A DNA stretch of 64,000 bases from an uncultured Bacteroidota bacterium (GCA_902544085.1 CACCAP010000003.1:62001-126000), one strand, 5' to 3'. Counted from the first letter of the stretch, positions 19,613 to 27,959 are shown. Notes: a model not told the origin generated them from the letters alone. Program-made: numbers and translations.

Positions 19613-21228
19613 ACAAGTTCACCGTCAATATAGGTTTGTATTACTTCTGTATTCGGAATTAAGTCTGCTTCAACTTCCATTATGTTTTGATTTAAAACAA
19701 CAAAATCTGCACTTTTCCCAATTTCCAGACTTCCTTTTTCATGTTCCTCGAAATTAAAATAAGCACCCCAGATGGTCATACCTTTTAGCGTTTCTTCTCT
19801 ACTTAGGGAATTCTCCATTTGGAATCCATTTTCTGGATAACCGTTTAGGTCCTTCCGCTCAACTGAACTGTAAAACGTATGAAATGGATTTACTTTTTCA
19901 ACTGGAAAATCAGTCCCTAGAGCTACCCTACTGGACGATCTTAGTAAATCTTTGAAGGCATATGCTCCTTTTATTCTTGAACCTAGCCTGTCATATGCCC
20001 AGTACATGTCACTTGTTGCGTGTGTGGGTTGTATGGAGGGTAAAATTTTATCATTATACAACTCAAATTCATTAATGTCAACAACTTGGGAATGTTCAAT
20101 TCTCCAGCGAGGGTCATCAATATCTTTAAGTACTTTTTTGTACTCATTTAATAGGACAGAAACAGTAGAATCTCCTATCGCATGAGTATTCATTTGAAAT
20201 CCCATTTCGGCAATCTCTTTTGCATAAAACTTTAAATCTTTAGCACTTGTTCTAAGAATTCCATAATTGTGAGGATCATCACAATATGGACTTTTCAATA
20301 CGGCTCCTCTTGAGCCCAATGCTCCGTCACCATAAACCTTAAATGATCGAATATTGAGTTTTTTGGATTTATATATTCCTTCTTTTTTAAATTTTTCAAT
20401 ATTTTTTCTGGAGACACTTATCATCGCATAAATTTTAATTTTCAGATCATTGGATTTATGCAAACTATCAATTATAGATGTTATGTTGGTACTTAAGCCT
20501 GCATCATCAACAGTTGTAAGACCATAACTAAAACAAATTTCTTCTGCCTGTTTAAGTGCATTAATTTTTTCATTCAAGGTTTTCTCGGGTAAAACTTTAT
20601 CAACCAATGACATAGGACCGTCAATCAACACACCAGTTGGTTTGTTATCTTTTAATAGAACAAGACCTCCACGAACTAATGTGTTTTTATCAATTCCAGC
20701 TAGTTCAAGAACATTGTCATTCACTATATATGCATGTCCATCTATTCTTTCAAGAACAACCAACTTATCTCCAAATTCATCATTGAGTTTTGTGTTTACT
20801 GGAAAACTTTTATTTTCCCAATCATTTTGATCCCAACCTCTACCAAGTATTACATTAGTTTCATTATTTAATTCATAGTTTTTCAATCTTTGAATAATCT
20901 CATCAAAAGATTTAGTTTCTCTGAGGTCGACAACTTGTTGATCAAGACCAAGATTGTAAAAATGACAGTGTGAGTCGATAATTCCTGGTATGATGGTTTC
21001 TCCATTTAAATCAATAATTTTAGTTGAGGTGTATTTTGAGTCTAAATTTTTGACATCTATATCGATAATTTGCCCATTTTTTATAGCCATCGATTTTGCG
21101 ATTGAAAAATTATTATCAACTGTATATATTTTGGCATTGATGACTACTAGATCAACTTCATTTTTTCCAAAACCGTAAATAAAAAAAACAGTTACTAGAA
21201 AAAAGAGTTTAAAGTTTATTGATTTCAT
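19600..21228 (-). CDS. Secreted amidohydrolase, YtcJ/imidazolonepropionase-like family
   Basis: A metal-dependent hydrolase of about 542 residues. I chose the ATG at 21228 because it gives a membrane-type signal segment (FKLFFLVTVFFIYGFG) directly before the amidohydrolase domain VDLVVINAKIYTVD; in-frame starts further upstream only add residues overlapping recX. Metal ligands appear in IIDSHCHF (HxH), NTHAIGD, WRIEHSQ and ALGTDFPVE. YtcJ-type enzymes act on unknown amide or ester substrates. It overlaps the 3' end of recX by 20 bases and probably shares its transcript. Confidence 0.85.
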   Translation of the reverse strand: MKSINFKLFFLVTVFFIYGFGKNEVDLVVINAKIYTVDNNFSIAKSMAIKNGQIIDIDVKNLDSKYTSTKIIDLNGETIIPGIIDSHCHFYNLGLDQQVVDLRETKSFDEIIQRLKNYELNNETNVILGRGWDQNDWENKSFPVNTKLNDEFGDKLVVLERIDGHAYIVNDNVLELAGIDKNTLVRGGLVLLKDNKPTGVLIDGPMSLVDKVLPEKTLNEKINALKQAEEICFSYGLTTVDDAGLSTNITSIIDSLHKSNDLKIKIYAMISVSRKNIEKFKKEGIYKSKKLNIRSFKVYGDGALGSRGAVLKSPYCDDPHNYGILRTSAKDLKFYAKEIAEMGFQMNTHAIGDSTVSVLLNEYKKVLKDIDDPRWRIEHSQVVDINEFELYNDKILPSIQPTHATSDMYWAYDRLGSRIKGAYAFKDLLRSSSRVALGTDFPVEKVNPFHTFYSSVERKDLNGYPENGFQMENSLSREETLKGMTIWGAYFNFEEHEKGSLEIGKSADFVVLNQNIMEVEADLIPNTEVIQTYIDGELVYSK

Positions 21229-21670
21229 TGTAAATAATTTCATTTTCCCATCCTCTGTACTTAAAATAATCAAAAATTTTTTTCTTTATTATTATTTTCT
21301 TTTCATTTTTGAATTTTTCAGCTAAAAAGTTAAAACGCTCTTTAAACTTAGCTTCGTAAACACTCTGATTAATTTGTTTCATAGCGATTTCAATATTCTT
21401 TTTTGATATTGATCTCTTTTTTAATTCCATAATTAATCTAATTTTACCCCAATTTTTGTTTTTGAATTTTCCTCTAACAAAGGTTTCTGAAAAACGTGTT
21501 TCATTCAAAAAGTCATCAGCAATTAGTTTGCTAATTACCTCACTAATATCTCTATTTGAAGAGGTAAATGTTTTTAGTTTTTTATAAACTTCCGCGTGAC
21601 ATCTTTCTTGGTATGAACAATAATATTCTCCTTTTCTCCGAAGTTCTGAAATACTTAAATACTTGTTCAT
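21209..21670 (-). CDS. recX: RecX family regulatory protein
   Basis: A 153-residue all-helical protein with three RecX-type three-helix repeats. The first repeat reads RRKGEYYCSYQERCHAEVYKKL, and later DDFLNETRFSETFVRGKFKNKNWG matches the family core (D-x-R-x-A/S-x-x-x-V-R). RecX binds RecA filaments and limits recombination. Neither recA nor any other recombination gene is adjacent. It lies downstream of RNase G, separated by a hairpin terminator, and overlaps the amidohydrolase gene. Confidence 0.88.
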   Translation of the reverse strand: MNKYLSISELRRKGEYYCSYQERCHAEVYKKLKTFTSSNRDISEVISKLIADDFLNETRFSETFVRGKFKNKNWGKIRLIMELKKRSISKKNIEIAMKQINQSVYEAKFKERFNFLAEKFKNEKKIIIKKKIFDYFKYRGWENEIIYNEINKL

Positions 21671-21681
21671 TACAAATAATA

Positions 21682-21708
21682 TAAAAAAAAAAGCGGCATA
21701 AGCCGCTT
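21682..21708 (-). terminator. Bidirectional hairpin terminator between rng and recX
   Basis: Stem AAGCGGC / GCCGCTT (21691-21697 with 21702-21708), loop ATAA. A run of ten A upstream and a run of T downstream on the plus strand allow it to work in both directions. For rng (minus strand) it starts 2 bases after the stop codon and gives a T tract on that strand. Confidence 0.85.
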
Positions 21709-21709
21709 T

Positions 21710-23260
21710 TTAATGATGATTAATCTTTCCTTTAATATTGAAAAATCTGTAATGTAGGTAAGTATAAGAATCTCGAGGTATCACTTTGATCCATTTCTTG
21801 TACTTAAAAAACCACATTACTCTCATAGAAATTAAACCTTTCGTTATGTAAGCTGCTATGAATGGATGTAAATGCAACTTAAGATTCTTTTTTGAAATGT
21901 GTTTATTTCTGAGAATTTTTTCTATAGAATTATTAATCTTATCTATAATAACAATAGGAGCTTCAATTTTTCCATTACTATTGGGGTTATTTTCCTTAGT
22001 AGTAATATTCATTTCAGGTCTTACCCTCTGTCTGGTCATTTGTATCAACCCTATTTTACTTATTGGTAGAATTTTGTGTTTTGCTCTGTCTGATTCCATT
22101 TCAGATTTGAAATGATCAAACAATTTTTTTCTATTCTCCACTTTAATCATATCAATAAAATCCAAAACAATGATTCCGCCCATATCTCTGAGCCTTAACT
22201 GTCTTGCAATTTCAGACGCAGCAATTAAATTTACTTCTAATGCTGTTTCTTCTTGATTAGAACTTTTGTTCGAACGATTTCCACTATTAACATCAACAAC
22301 ATGAAGGGCTTCAGTATGTTCAATAATCAGGTAAGCACCCTTGCTCATTGAAACTGTTCTTCCAAATGCTGACTTTATTTGACGTTCAATACTGAAATGT
22401 TCAAATATTGGAGTGTCAGATTTATAATATTTAACAATTGAATTTTTACTAGGAGCAATTTGTTCAATATAGTCCTTAAGCTCGTAACATAAACTTTTGT
22501 CATTACAATACACACCTTTAAATTTTTCGTCGAAAACATCTCTGAGTATAGAGGATCCTCTGTTTAATTCGCTCAGGATTCGTGAGGGTACTTTCGAACC
22601 ATTAATTTTTTTACAGAGATTTATCCATTGATTGTATAAACCCTGTAAGTCCTTACTTAATTCAGCTGTTTTTTTTCCTTGAGCTACAGTTCTGATTATA
22701 ACACCAAAACCTTTTGGCCTGAATTCTTCAATTAAATCTTTTAGTCTATTCCTTTCATCTTTGCTTCTAATTTTTTGAGAAACAGAAATTCTATTAGAAA
22801 AGGGCATAAGTACTAAAAATCGACCGGCAAATGAAAGCTCCGAACTGATCCTTGGACCTTTTGTAGAAATAGGTTCTTTTATTATTTGAACTAATAGGTT
22901 TTGATTTGCTTTAATTACATCATCAATCTTACCTTGTTTTTCAATTTCTTTTTCAAATTTAAATTTTTCAAGTGAGTAATTCGTGATTTTTCCATCACTG
23001 ACTAACTTGGTGAATTTAATTAGAGACTTAACTCTTGGTCCTAAATCATGATAGTGAAGAAAAGCATCTTTTTCATAACCAACATCAACAAAGGACGCAT
23101 TTAAACCTGAAATTGTTTTTTTTATTTTTGATATAAAAATATCACCAACCCCAAACTTATTATTATCCTTTTCTCTTTGTAGTTCAATGAGTCTACCTTC
23201 TTGTAAAAGAGCATAATCAACAGCTGAATTAATTGATCTTACAATTAATTCTTTATTCAC
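21710..23260 (-). CDS. rng: Ribonuclease G (RNase E/G family)
   Basis: Endoribonuclease acting in rRNA 5'-end maturation and mRNA turnover. The protein has 516 residues, close to E. coli RNase G (489), and lacks the long C-terminal scaffold of RNase E. The S1 RNA-binding domain spans about 35-130 (VGDIFISKIKKTISGLNASFVDVG). The DNase I-like catalytic subdomain contains HVVDVNSGNR and GGIIVLDFIDM with its metal-binding Asp residues. It is the third gene after HU and the small basic protein. The 79-base leader holds a 6-bp hairpin (23292-23312). Confidence 0.95.
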   Translation of the reverse strand: MNKELIVRSINSAVDYALLQEGRLIELQREKDNNKFGVGDIFISKIKKTISGLNASFVDVGYEKDAFLHYHDLGPRVKSLIKFTKLVSDGKITNYSLEKFKFEKEIEKQGKIDDVIKANQNLLVQIIKEPISTKGPRISSELSFAGRFLVLMPFSNRISVSQKIRSKDERNRLKDLIEEFRPKGFGVIIRTVAQGKKTAELSKDLQGLYNQWINLCKKINGSKVPSRILSELNRGSSILRDVFDEKFKGVYCNDKSLCYELKDYIEQIAPSKNSIVKYYKSDTPIFEHFSIERQIKSAFGRTVSMSKGAYLIIEHTEALHVVDVNSGNRSNKSSNQEETALEVNLIAASEIARQLRLRDMGGIIVLDFIDMIKVENRKKLFDHFKSEMESDRAKHKILPISKIGLIQMTRQRVRPEMNITTKENNPNSNGKIEAPIVIIDKINNSIEKILRNKHISKKNLKLHLHPFIAAYITKGLISMRVMWFFKYKKWIKVIPRDSYTYLHYRFFNIKGKINHH

Positions 23261-23339
23261 AATTAATAATTTTAGTTAAACTTTTTTTATCGAGCTTGCG
23301 TTGTGTAAGCTCTAAATTTCAATGATCGTACAGACTTTT

Positions 23340-23429
23340 TTACTTTTTCTTGTGTCTGTTGGCTCTACTTCTTTTTTTTCTTTTATGAGTAGCAACCTTG
23401 TGTCTTTTTCTTTTTTTTCCGCTTGGCAT
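23340..23429 (-). CDS. 29-residue highly basic protein, possible ribosomal protein bL38
   Basis: A very small open frame, start MPSGKKRKRHKVATHKRKKR, 29 residues, of which over half are Lys, Arg or His, ending in KKK. The ATG is 3 bases after the HU stop codon, so it is coupled to HU and precedes RNase G. I recall nearly identical 29-31-residue proteins in the same place in many flavobacterial genomes, usually unannotated. The composition suggests a ribosomal or rRNA-binding protein. It may be bL38, the extra large-subunit protein reported in the Flavobacterium johnsoniae ribosome structure, but I cannot confirm the identity from sequence alone. Confidence 0.75.
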   Translation of the reverse strand: MPSGKKRKRHKVATHKRKKRSRANRHKKK

Positions 23430-23432
23430 AAG

Positions 23433-23714
23433 TTAGTTGTTATTTTTTACATCTTCAACAAAAATTTTTGCTGGTTTAAATGATGGGATTGAGTGAGCAG
23501 GAATTTTTATGGTAATATTTTTTGAAATATTTCTACCTGTTTTTTCTGCTCTTTTTTTGACAATAAAACTTCCAAAACCTCTCAAATAAACATTCTCGCC
23601 TTCACTTAATGAATTTTTAACTTCTTCCATAAAATCCTCAACTGTTGCAAGTACTTCATTTTTTTCAAGTCCTAAATTTGAAGATATTTTTGTAACCAAT
23701 TCTGCTTTCGTCAT
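23433..23714 (-). CDS. HU/IHF family DNA-binding protein
   Basis: Histone-like dimeric DNA-bending protein. I take the ATG at 23714, giving MTKAELVTKISSNLGL and 93 residues, the usual HU/IHF size; upstream in-frame sequence is AT-rich and unlike the family. The helical N-terminal half is followed by the RGFGSFIVKKR strand and the DNA-binding arm GRNISKNITIKIPAHSIPSFKP (shown in part), in which IPAHSIPSFKP is the diagnostic motif (HU/IHF Pro at the arm tip). It is the first gene of a unit with the 29-residue protein and rng. Confidence 0.95.
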   Translation of the reverse strand: MTKAELVTKISSNLGLEKNEVLATVEDFMEEVKNSLSEGENVYLRGFGSFIVKKRAEKTGRNISKNITIKIPAHSIPSFKPAKIFVEDVKNNN

Positions 23715-23745
23715 TTTTATTTGAATTTTTAAAATTTTTGATTGC

Positions 23746-23753
23746 CAAATATA
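23746..23753 (-). promoter_or_regulatory. Putative -7 promoter box (TAnnTTTG) for the HU operon
   Basis: On the minus strand this reads TATATTTG, 32 bases before the HU ATG and inside the 78-base AT-rich gap that separates HU from the divergent mutY. Confidence 0.5.
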
Positions 23754-23792
23754 TAAATTTATATTCTCATATAAATTTTTAATATATATTTT

Positions 23793-24842
23793 TTGGTCCA
23801 AGCAATCTCAGACATAAATCTTTCCGATAAGTTGATAAAATGGTTCTTAAGCAATAAAAGGGATCTTCCCTGGAGAAAGACTAAGGAACCTTACTCGGTA
23901 TGGGTTTCTGAAATTATTTTACAACAAACTAGAATTGAAACGGGAATAAAATATTATTACAGTTTTATTAAAAAATATCCAAATGTCAAACTACTTGCTA
24001 AATCCAATAAACAACAACTTTTAAAGACATGGGAAGGTTTGGGTTATTATTCAAGGGCATTAAATATGCATAAAGCGGCTAAACAAGTTTTGCTTAATCA
24101 TGGTGGTGTTTTTCCAAAGGATTATCAGTCATTGATAAACTTACCCGGTGTTGGTGATTATACAGCTTCTGCGATAAGTTCTATTTGTAATAATGAAAAA
24201 GAAGCTGTCGTCGATGGAAATGTTCTGAGATTTATTTCAAGATTGCTTAAAATTGATGAACCAATAAATTCTTTTAAAACAAAAAAACAAATCAAAAAAT
24301 ATTTAAATGAAAAAATTTCTCTAAAAAACCCTGGTGATTTTAACGAGGCCATTATGGATTTTGGTTCTACTGTATGTAAGGCTAAGAAGTTTTTATGTCA
24401 AAGCTGTATTTTTTCTTTAGACTGTCAAGCACACCTTTCTAATACAGTTAAAAACTATCCAATAAAATCAAATAAAATTAAACCTGTTAAGAAAGAAATG
24501 AACTACGTAATAATCATTTCTGATGACAAAAAAATTTATTTAAATAAAAGATCAGATAAAGGAATTTGGAAAAATTTATTTGAGTTTTTTTTAGTTAAGG
24601 GTGACCCAATGCCAATAACAAAAAGTATGGTTGTTAAAAGCTTATCAAAAAAATTCAATTTTAATTCTAATAAATTGAGATTACATAAATCGATTATACA
24701 TAAGTTATCTCACATGGATTTAAAAATAAATTTTTACATGATTGAGGTTAAAAATAACGGAGGGAAAATGTATGATTTTAGCAGTTTAAATGAAATACCT
24801 TTTCCCAAACCATTAAAAGTCATAATAGATGATTTTGTGTGA
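23793..24842 (+). CDS. mutY: A/G-specific adenine DNA glycosylase
   Basis: Removes adenine mispaired with 8-oxoguanine. 349 residues, as E. coli MutY (350). Catalytic Glu40 lies in WVSEIILQQT. The helix-hairpin-helix reads LPGVGDYTASAI, the catalytic Asp is in VVDGNVLR, and the [4Fe-4S] ligands follow the Cys-x6-Cys-x2-Cys-x5-Cys pattern in VCKAKKFLCQSCIFSLDC. A C-terminal NUDIX-like domain recognises 8-oxoG. No ATG fits the N-terminus; TTG at 23793 is the best start. It diverges from HU and precedes ssb, an order seen in other flavobacteria. Confidence 0.95.
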   Translation: MVQAISDINLSDKLIKWFLSNKRDLPWRKTKEPYSVWVSEIILQQTRIETGIKYYYSFIKKYPNVKLLAKSNKQQLLKTWEGLGYYSRALNMHKAAKQVLLNHGGVFPKDYQSLINLPGVGDYTASAISSICNNEKEAVVDGNVLRFISRLLKIDEPINSFKTKKQIKKYLNEKISLKNPGDFNEAIMDFGSTVCKAKKFLCQSCIFSLDCQAHLSNTVKNYPIKSNKIKPVKKEMNYVIIISDDKKIYLNKRSDKGIWKNLFEFFLVKGDPMPITKSMVVKSLSKKFNFNSNKLRLHKSIIHKLSHMDLKINFYMIEVKNNGGKMYDFSSLNEIPFPKPLKVIIDDFV

Positions 24843-24853
24843 TGATGTTTTAT

Positions 24854-24861
24854 TATCTTTG
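24854..24861 (+). promoter_or_regulatory. Putative -7 promoter box (TAnnTTTG) for ssb
   Basis: TATCTTTG fits the consensus but ends only 4 bases before the ssb ATG. If it is used, transcription would start at or almost at the ATG and the message would be leaderless or nearly so. A TTG is present upstream (24835-24837), but the spacing to it is shorter than usual. Confidence 0.4.
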
Positions 24862-24865
24862 AGCT

Positions 24866-25306
24866 ATGAGTGGGTCATTAAATAAAGTAATGTTGATTGG
24901 AAATCTTGGAGATGATGTCAAAATGGTGAATTTTGATGATGGAGGATGTTTAGGCAGATTCCCCATTGCAACAAATGAAAGCTACAACAACAAACAAACA
25001 GGAGAGAAAGTTGTTAATACAGAATGGCATAATGTAGTTGTTAAGAATAAAGCTGCTGAAATTTGTGCAAAATATTTAAAAAAGGGAGATAAGGTTTATG
25101 TTGAAGGTAAATTAAAGACAAGAAAGTGGAAGGGTGATGATGGAGTTCAAAGATATTCAACCGAAGTTCACGTTTCGGAGTTTAACTTTCTTTCTAATAA
25201 AAATGATGTATCTAATACAACTGTTAATGAACCACCAATGAATTCACCTTCCACAAATCAAGATTCAATGGCTTCATCCGATAATTCAGATGACCTGCCG
25301 TTTTAA
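24866..25306 (+). CDS. ssb: Single-stranded DNA-binding protein
   Basis: A 146-residue SSB with an N-terminal OB fold (LNKVMLIGNLGDDVKM, TEWHNVVVKNKAAEICAKYL, KGDKVYVEGKLKTRKW). A Ser/Asn/Pro-rich linker follows, and the acidic tip DDLPF is the docking site for SSB partners. It follows mutY after 23 bases. In gliding flavobacteria the next gene is gldE; here it is directly gldD. Confidence 0.96.
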   Translation: MSGSLNKVMLIGNLGDDVKMVNFDDGGCLGRFPIATNESYNNKQTGEKVVNTEWHNVVVKNKAAEICAKYLKKGDKVYVEGKLKTRKWKGDDGVQRYSTEVHVSEFNFLSNKNDVSNTTVNEPPMNSPSTNQDSMASSDNSDDLPF

Positions 25307-25351
25307 AGTTAATTTAAAAACTTTGAGTCCCGCATTAAATAGTCTTAAAAA

Positions 25352-25894
25352 ATGAGAATTTTTTGGATTTTTTTAGTTTTGTTCTCTTGTGATTCACCAA
25401 TAACACCAAAACAAAGTGCATTTTTTGCACCTGAGTTTGGAACATCATCCCATAATTCATTTACAACTGAGTGTAATTACAGTTTTTCAAAAAATAAAAT
25501 TGCTAGAATTGAATATTTAGACAATTGCAATTTCAATATTGTTTACGATGATTTAAATGCTAAAATTTTCTTTAGCTCCATTAATATCAAAAATAATTTT
25601 CCACAAATAATCAAGATTTTTGATGATAGAATAATTGAGAATTCCGCCAATGTGACTGAAGTTAAAGTAAGCGAATATACAGATGACCAAATTTTAGTTT
25701 ATAGTAGAATGTTTACCTATGTTGGCAATGCTCCCAGTAATGTACAGTTTTATTTGACCGACTCCACATCCAATTTTTTGGCAGGAAGTTTGTTTTTTAG
25801 TAGTGAGCCAAATTATGACTCTTTACTTCCCTACATAAACTATATAAAAGCAGATGTTAGAAAACTTATTGAAAACTTTGAGTGGAATAAATGA
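25352..25894 (+). CDS. gldD: GldD-like gliding motility lipoprotein
   Basis: A 180-residue lipoprotein with lipobox LFSC (Cys13). The length and the pattern agree with GldD: an early CNYSF, then NCNFNIVYDDLNAKIFFSS, a C-terminal NVQFYLTDSTSNFLAGSLFF and PNYDSLLPYINYIKADVRKL. GldD is needed for gliding and type IX secretion in Flavobacterium johnsoniae. It follows ssb after 45 bases and overlaps the next gene by 4 bases. The usual neighbour gldE is absent at this locus. The family call is good but rests on remembered homologues. Confidence 0.8.
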   Translation: MRIFWIFLVLFSCDSPITPKQSAFFAPEFGTSSHNSFTTECNYSFSKNKIARIEYLDNCNFNIVYDDLNAKIFFSSINIKNNFPQIIKIFDDRIIENSANVTEVKVSEYTDDQILVYSRMFTYVGNAPSNVQFYLTDSTSNFLAGSLFFSSEPNYDSLLPYINYIKADVRKLIENFEWNK

Positions 25895-26769
25895 CAAACA
25901 ATAACAAAAAGTGGATTCTTTTATTAATTCTTTCTGTAATATGGGGAAGTTCATTTATTTTAATTAAAAAAAGTTTAGTTGGGTTAACACCACTTCAGGT
26001 TGGAAGCTTAAGAATTATCTTTACAGCTATTGTGATTTCTATATATTCTTACTCATCCCTTAAAGAAATCCCAAAAAAAAGTTGGAAGTGGATCATTTTG
26101 ACTGCCTATGTAGGTACATTTTTTCCAGTCTATTTGGTCAGCTTTGGTCAGACAGAAATTGAAAGTGGTTTAGCGTCTATCATAACAACTTTGACTCCAA
26201 TTAATACTTTAATAATTGGAATAATTTTCTTCAGCTTAACCTTTACAATAAAACAAGTCATAGGCTTGGTTGTCGCTTTTTTTGGCGGGATACTTTTATT
26301 ATATAATGGTGGAATTTCCCCAAATTACAATGTTTACTTTTCAATTTTTATTTTTTTTACAACAGTTGGTTATGGAGCATCAGTAAACTTAATAAAGACT
26401 TACTTAACAGAAATTTCACCCTCAGCAGTTACAGCAGGAATTTTTCTGTCAATTCTGCCTCCAGCTGTCTTAGTATTATTTTATTCTGATTTTTTTGTTT
26501 TGAAGTTTGGTCAATCCAATATTTATGAATCAATAGTATTTGTTTTCTTACTTTCTTTATTTAGCAGCGCTATTGCTCAAACACTCTTTAATAGGTTTGT
26601 GAAATTAGCTTCGCCCTTGTTTGCCTCTGCTGTGACATATTTAATGCCTATCGTTGCGATTTTTTGGGGAGTGATTGATGGTGAAGTTCTAAGTCTCAAA
26701 CAGTACGTAGCCACTATAATTATTCTTTCAGGGGTTTATTTAGTCAACAATAAACAGAAAATTAGTTAA
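25891..26769 (+). CDS. EamA/DMT family inner membrane transporter
   Basis: A 292-residue membrane protein with ten predicted helices in two EamA repeats. The first repeat starts with ILSVIWGSSFILIKKSL and the second with FFTTVGYGASVNLIKTYL; AGIFLSILPPAVLVL and LFASAVTYLMPIVAIFWG are typical. Members export amino acids, nucleosides or other small metabolites; the substrate cannot be read from the sequence. It is coupled to gldD by an ATGA overlap and ends 8 bases into the convergent LolA-like gene. Confidence 0.9.
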   Translation: MTNNNKKWILLLILSVIWGSSFILIKKSLVGLTPLQVGSLRIIFTAIVISIYSYSSLKEIPKKSWKWIILTAYVGTFFPVYLVSFGQTEIESGLASIITTLTPINTLIIGIIFFSLTFTIKQVIGLVVAFFGGILLLYNGGISPNYNVYFSIFIFFTTVGYGASVNLIKTYLTEISPSAVTAGIFLSILPPAVLVLFYSDFFVLKFGQSNIYESIVFVFLLSLFSSAIAQTLFNRFVKLASPLFASAVTYLMPIVAIFWGVIDGEVLSLKQYVATIIILSGVYLVNNKQKIS

Positions 26770-27448
26770 AATCACTCTCAGCGAATGACTCATTGAATTT
26801 AATTTCTTCAAATTCAATTGTAATGGTTTGCATTCCATTTATAATTTCGGTTTTAAAAGGATATAAAATTCCATCAACATCTCTGTAATCTGATAATTTT
26901 CTTGTTGTGGTTATGGAGTTCCCTTCCACCGACGTAGTTTCTTCAATCCGTTCAAGAAGACCAGAATTTACATCATAATATTTTATGGTTTTATCATCAA
27001 CTTTAATTTTTACCAACTCATTGCCACCAATTGTAGTATATCCATCAACTTGCAACTGTGATGAATCATAATAAAGTTCTTCAAAAATTCCCTTCTTTGA
27101 TTTAGAACTTTTAATCTGATCCTCATTTAATGGAATATTTTGCCCCATTTGCTCCATATACCCTGTTTCACCATTAAATTTTTGTTTCATTATCGTTCCC
27201 ATTTCTGGAGCACTCATTTCCAGAGATGTTTTATTTGGGTTTTGCTGCTTAATTATAACGGATGGCTTAAATGGTGCTTGAGGAATTTCAAAATTCCCTA
27301 CCATCATTATAGATTCAACGTACTCTAACTTCTCTTTTCCTCCAATTGCCTCAATATATTTAGACATAACATCTGAGGGTGAAACTTCAACTTGATTGTA
27401 AGAATTGATTAAAAATAGTAAAGCAAAAAGTGATAATATATTTTTCAT
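26762..27448 (-). CDS. LolA-like periplasmic outer-membrane lipoprotein-sorting family protein
   Basis: A 228-residue exported protein with a signal peptide ending near INSYNQ. The domain begins with DVMSKYIEAIGGKEKLEYVESI, a pattern common at the start of LolA/LppX-like folds in Bacteroidota. Extended amphipathic strands follow, including YYDVNSGLLERIEE and GILYPFKTEI. Similar domains also occur at the end of M16 peptidases, but none is adjacent here. It may bind lipid or a hydrophobic ligand; the role is unknown. Confidence 0.7.
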   Translation of the reverse strand: MKNILSLFALLFLINSYNQVEVSPSDVMSKYIEAIGGKEKLEYVESIMMVGNFEIPQAPFKPSVIIKQQNPNKTSLEMSAPEMGTIMKQKFNGETGYMEQMGQNIPLNEDQIKSSKSKKGIFEELYYDSSQLQVDGYTTIGGNELVKIKVDDKTIKYYDVNSGLLERIEETTSVEGNSITTTRKLSDYRDVDGILYPFKTEIINGMQTITIEFEEIKFNESFAESDFN

Positions 27449-27507
27449 ACAACCAATTTAACTAATTTTTAACCATGAAAGTTGTCTTTTTAAATAATAA
27501 ATATTTT

Positions 27508-27539
27508 TTGTTCAAATTATTCGGATTTAATTATATTTG
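27508..27539 (+). promoter_or_regulatory. Two-box Bacteroidota promoter for rplU-rpmA
   Basis: A TTG -33 element at 27508-27510 is followed after 21 bases by TATATTTG (27532-27539), a full TAnnTTTG -7 box. It ends 12 bases before the rplU ATG. This is the best two-box promoter seen in the window. Confidence 0.7.
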
Positions 27540-27551
27540 CCCCGCTATAAG

Positions 27552-27953
27552 ATGAATGCAATAGTTAAAATTTCTGGAAAACAATATAGTGTTGAGAAAG
27601 ACACTAAGCTTTTTGTTGATAAACTTCAAGAAAAAGAGGGTGCTAAAGTTAAATTTGATGATGTTTTGATGGTTGACAATGGAAAAGATACTAAAATTGG
27701 TAATCCACTAGTAGTTGGAGCATCTGTTGAAGCAAAGATTATTAAGCATTTTAAGGATAAAAAAGTTATTGTTTTCAAAAAAAAGAGACGAAAGGGTTAT
27801 AAGGTTAAAAATGGACATAGACAACAAATGACAGAGATTATCATTGAGAAGGTGAACGAAAAGTCTGCTGCCAAGGCCAAAGTGGCCACCAAGCCCAAGG
27901 AAGAAAAACCAAAAGCAAAGGCAACAAAAACCAATAGTAAAACAAAAAAATAA
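27552..27953 (+). CDS. rplU: 50S ribosomal protein L21 (bL21) with basic extension
   Basis: The ATG at 27552 gives MNAIVKISGKQYSVEKD, the standard L21 start; an in-frame TTG at 27537 lies inside the promoter and is rejected. The core, to about residue 103, contains VVGASVEAKI and KKRRKGYKVKNGHRQQMTEI. The C-terminal tail of about 30 residues is Lys/Ala/Pro-rich (KPKEEKPKAKATK), an extension common in Bacteroidota L21. rpmA follows after 6 bases. Confidence 0.97.
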   Translation: MNAIVKISGKQYSVEKDTKLFVDKLQEKEGAKVKFDDVLMVDNGKDTKIGNPLVVGASVEAKIIKHFKDKKVIVFKKKRRKGYKVKNGHRQQMTEIIIEKVNEKSAAKAKVATKPKEEKPKAKATKTNSKTKK

Positions 27954-27959
27954 TAAGAA

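Noticed and set aside
27537-27551. Upstream TTG start for rplU
   Set aside because: It falls inside the -7 promoter box and adds five residues absent from L21 proteins; ATG 27552 is favoured.
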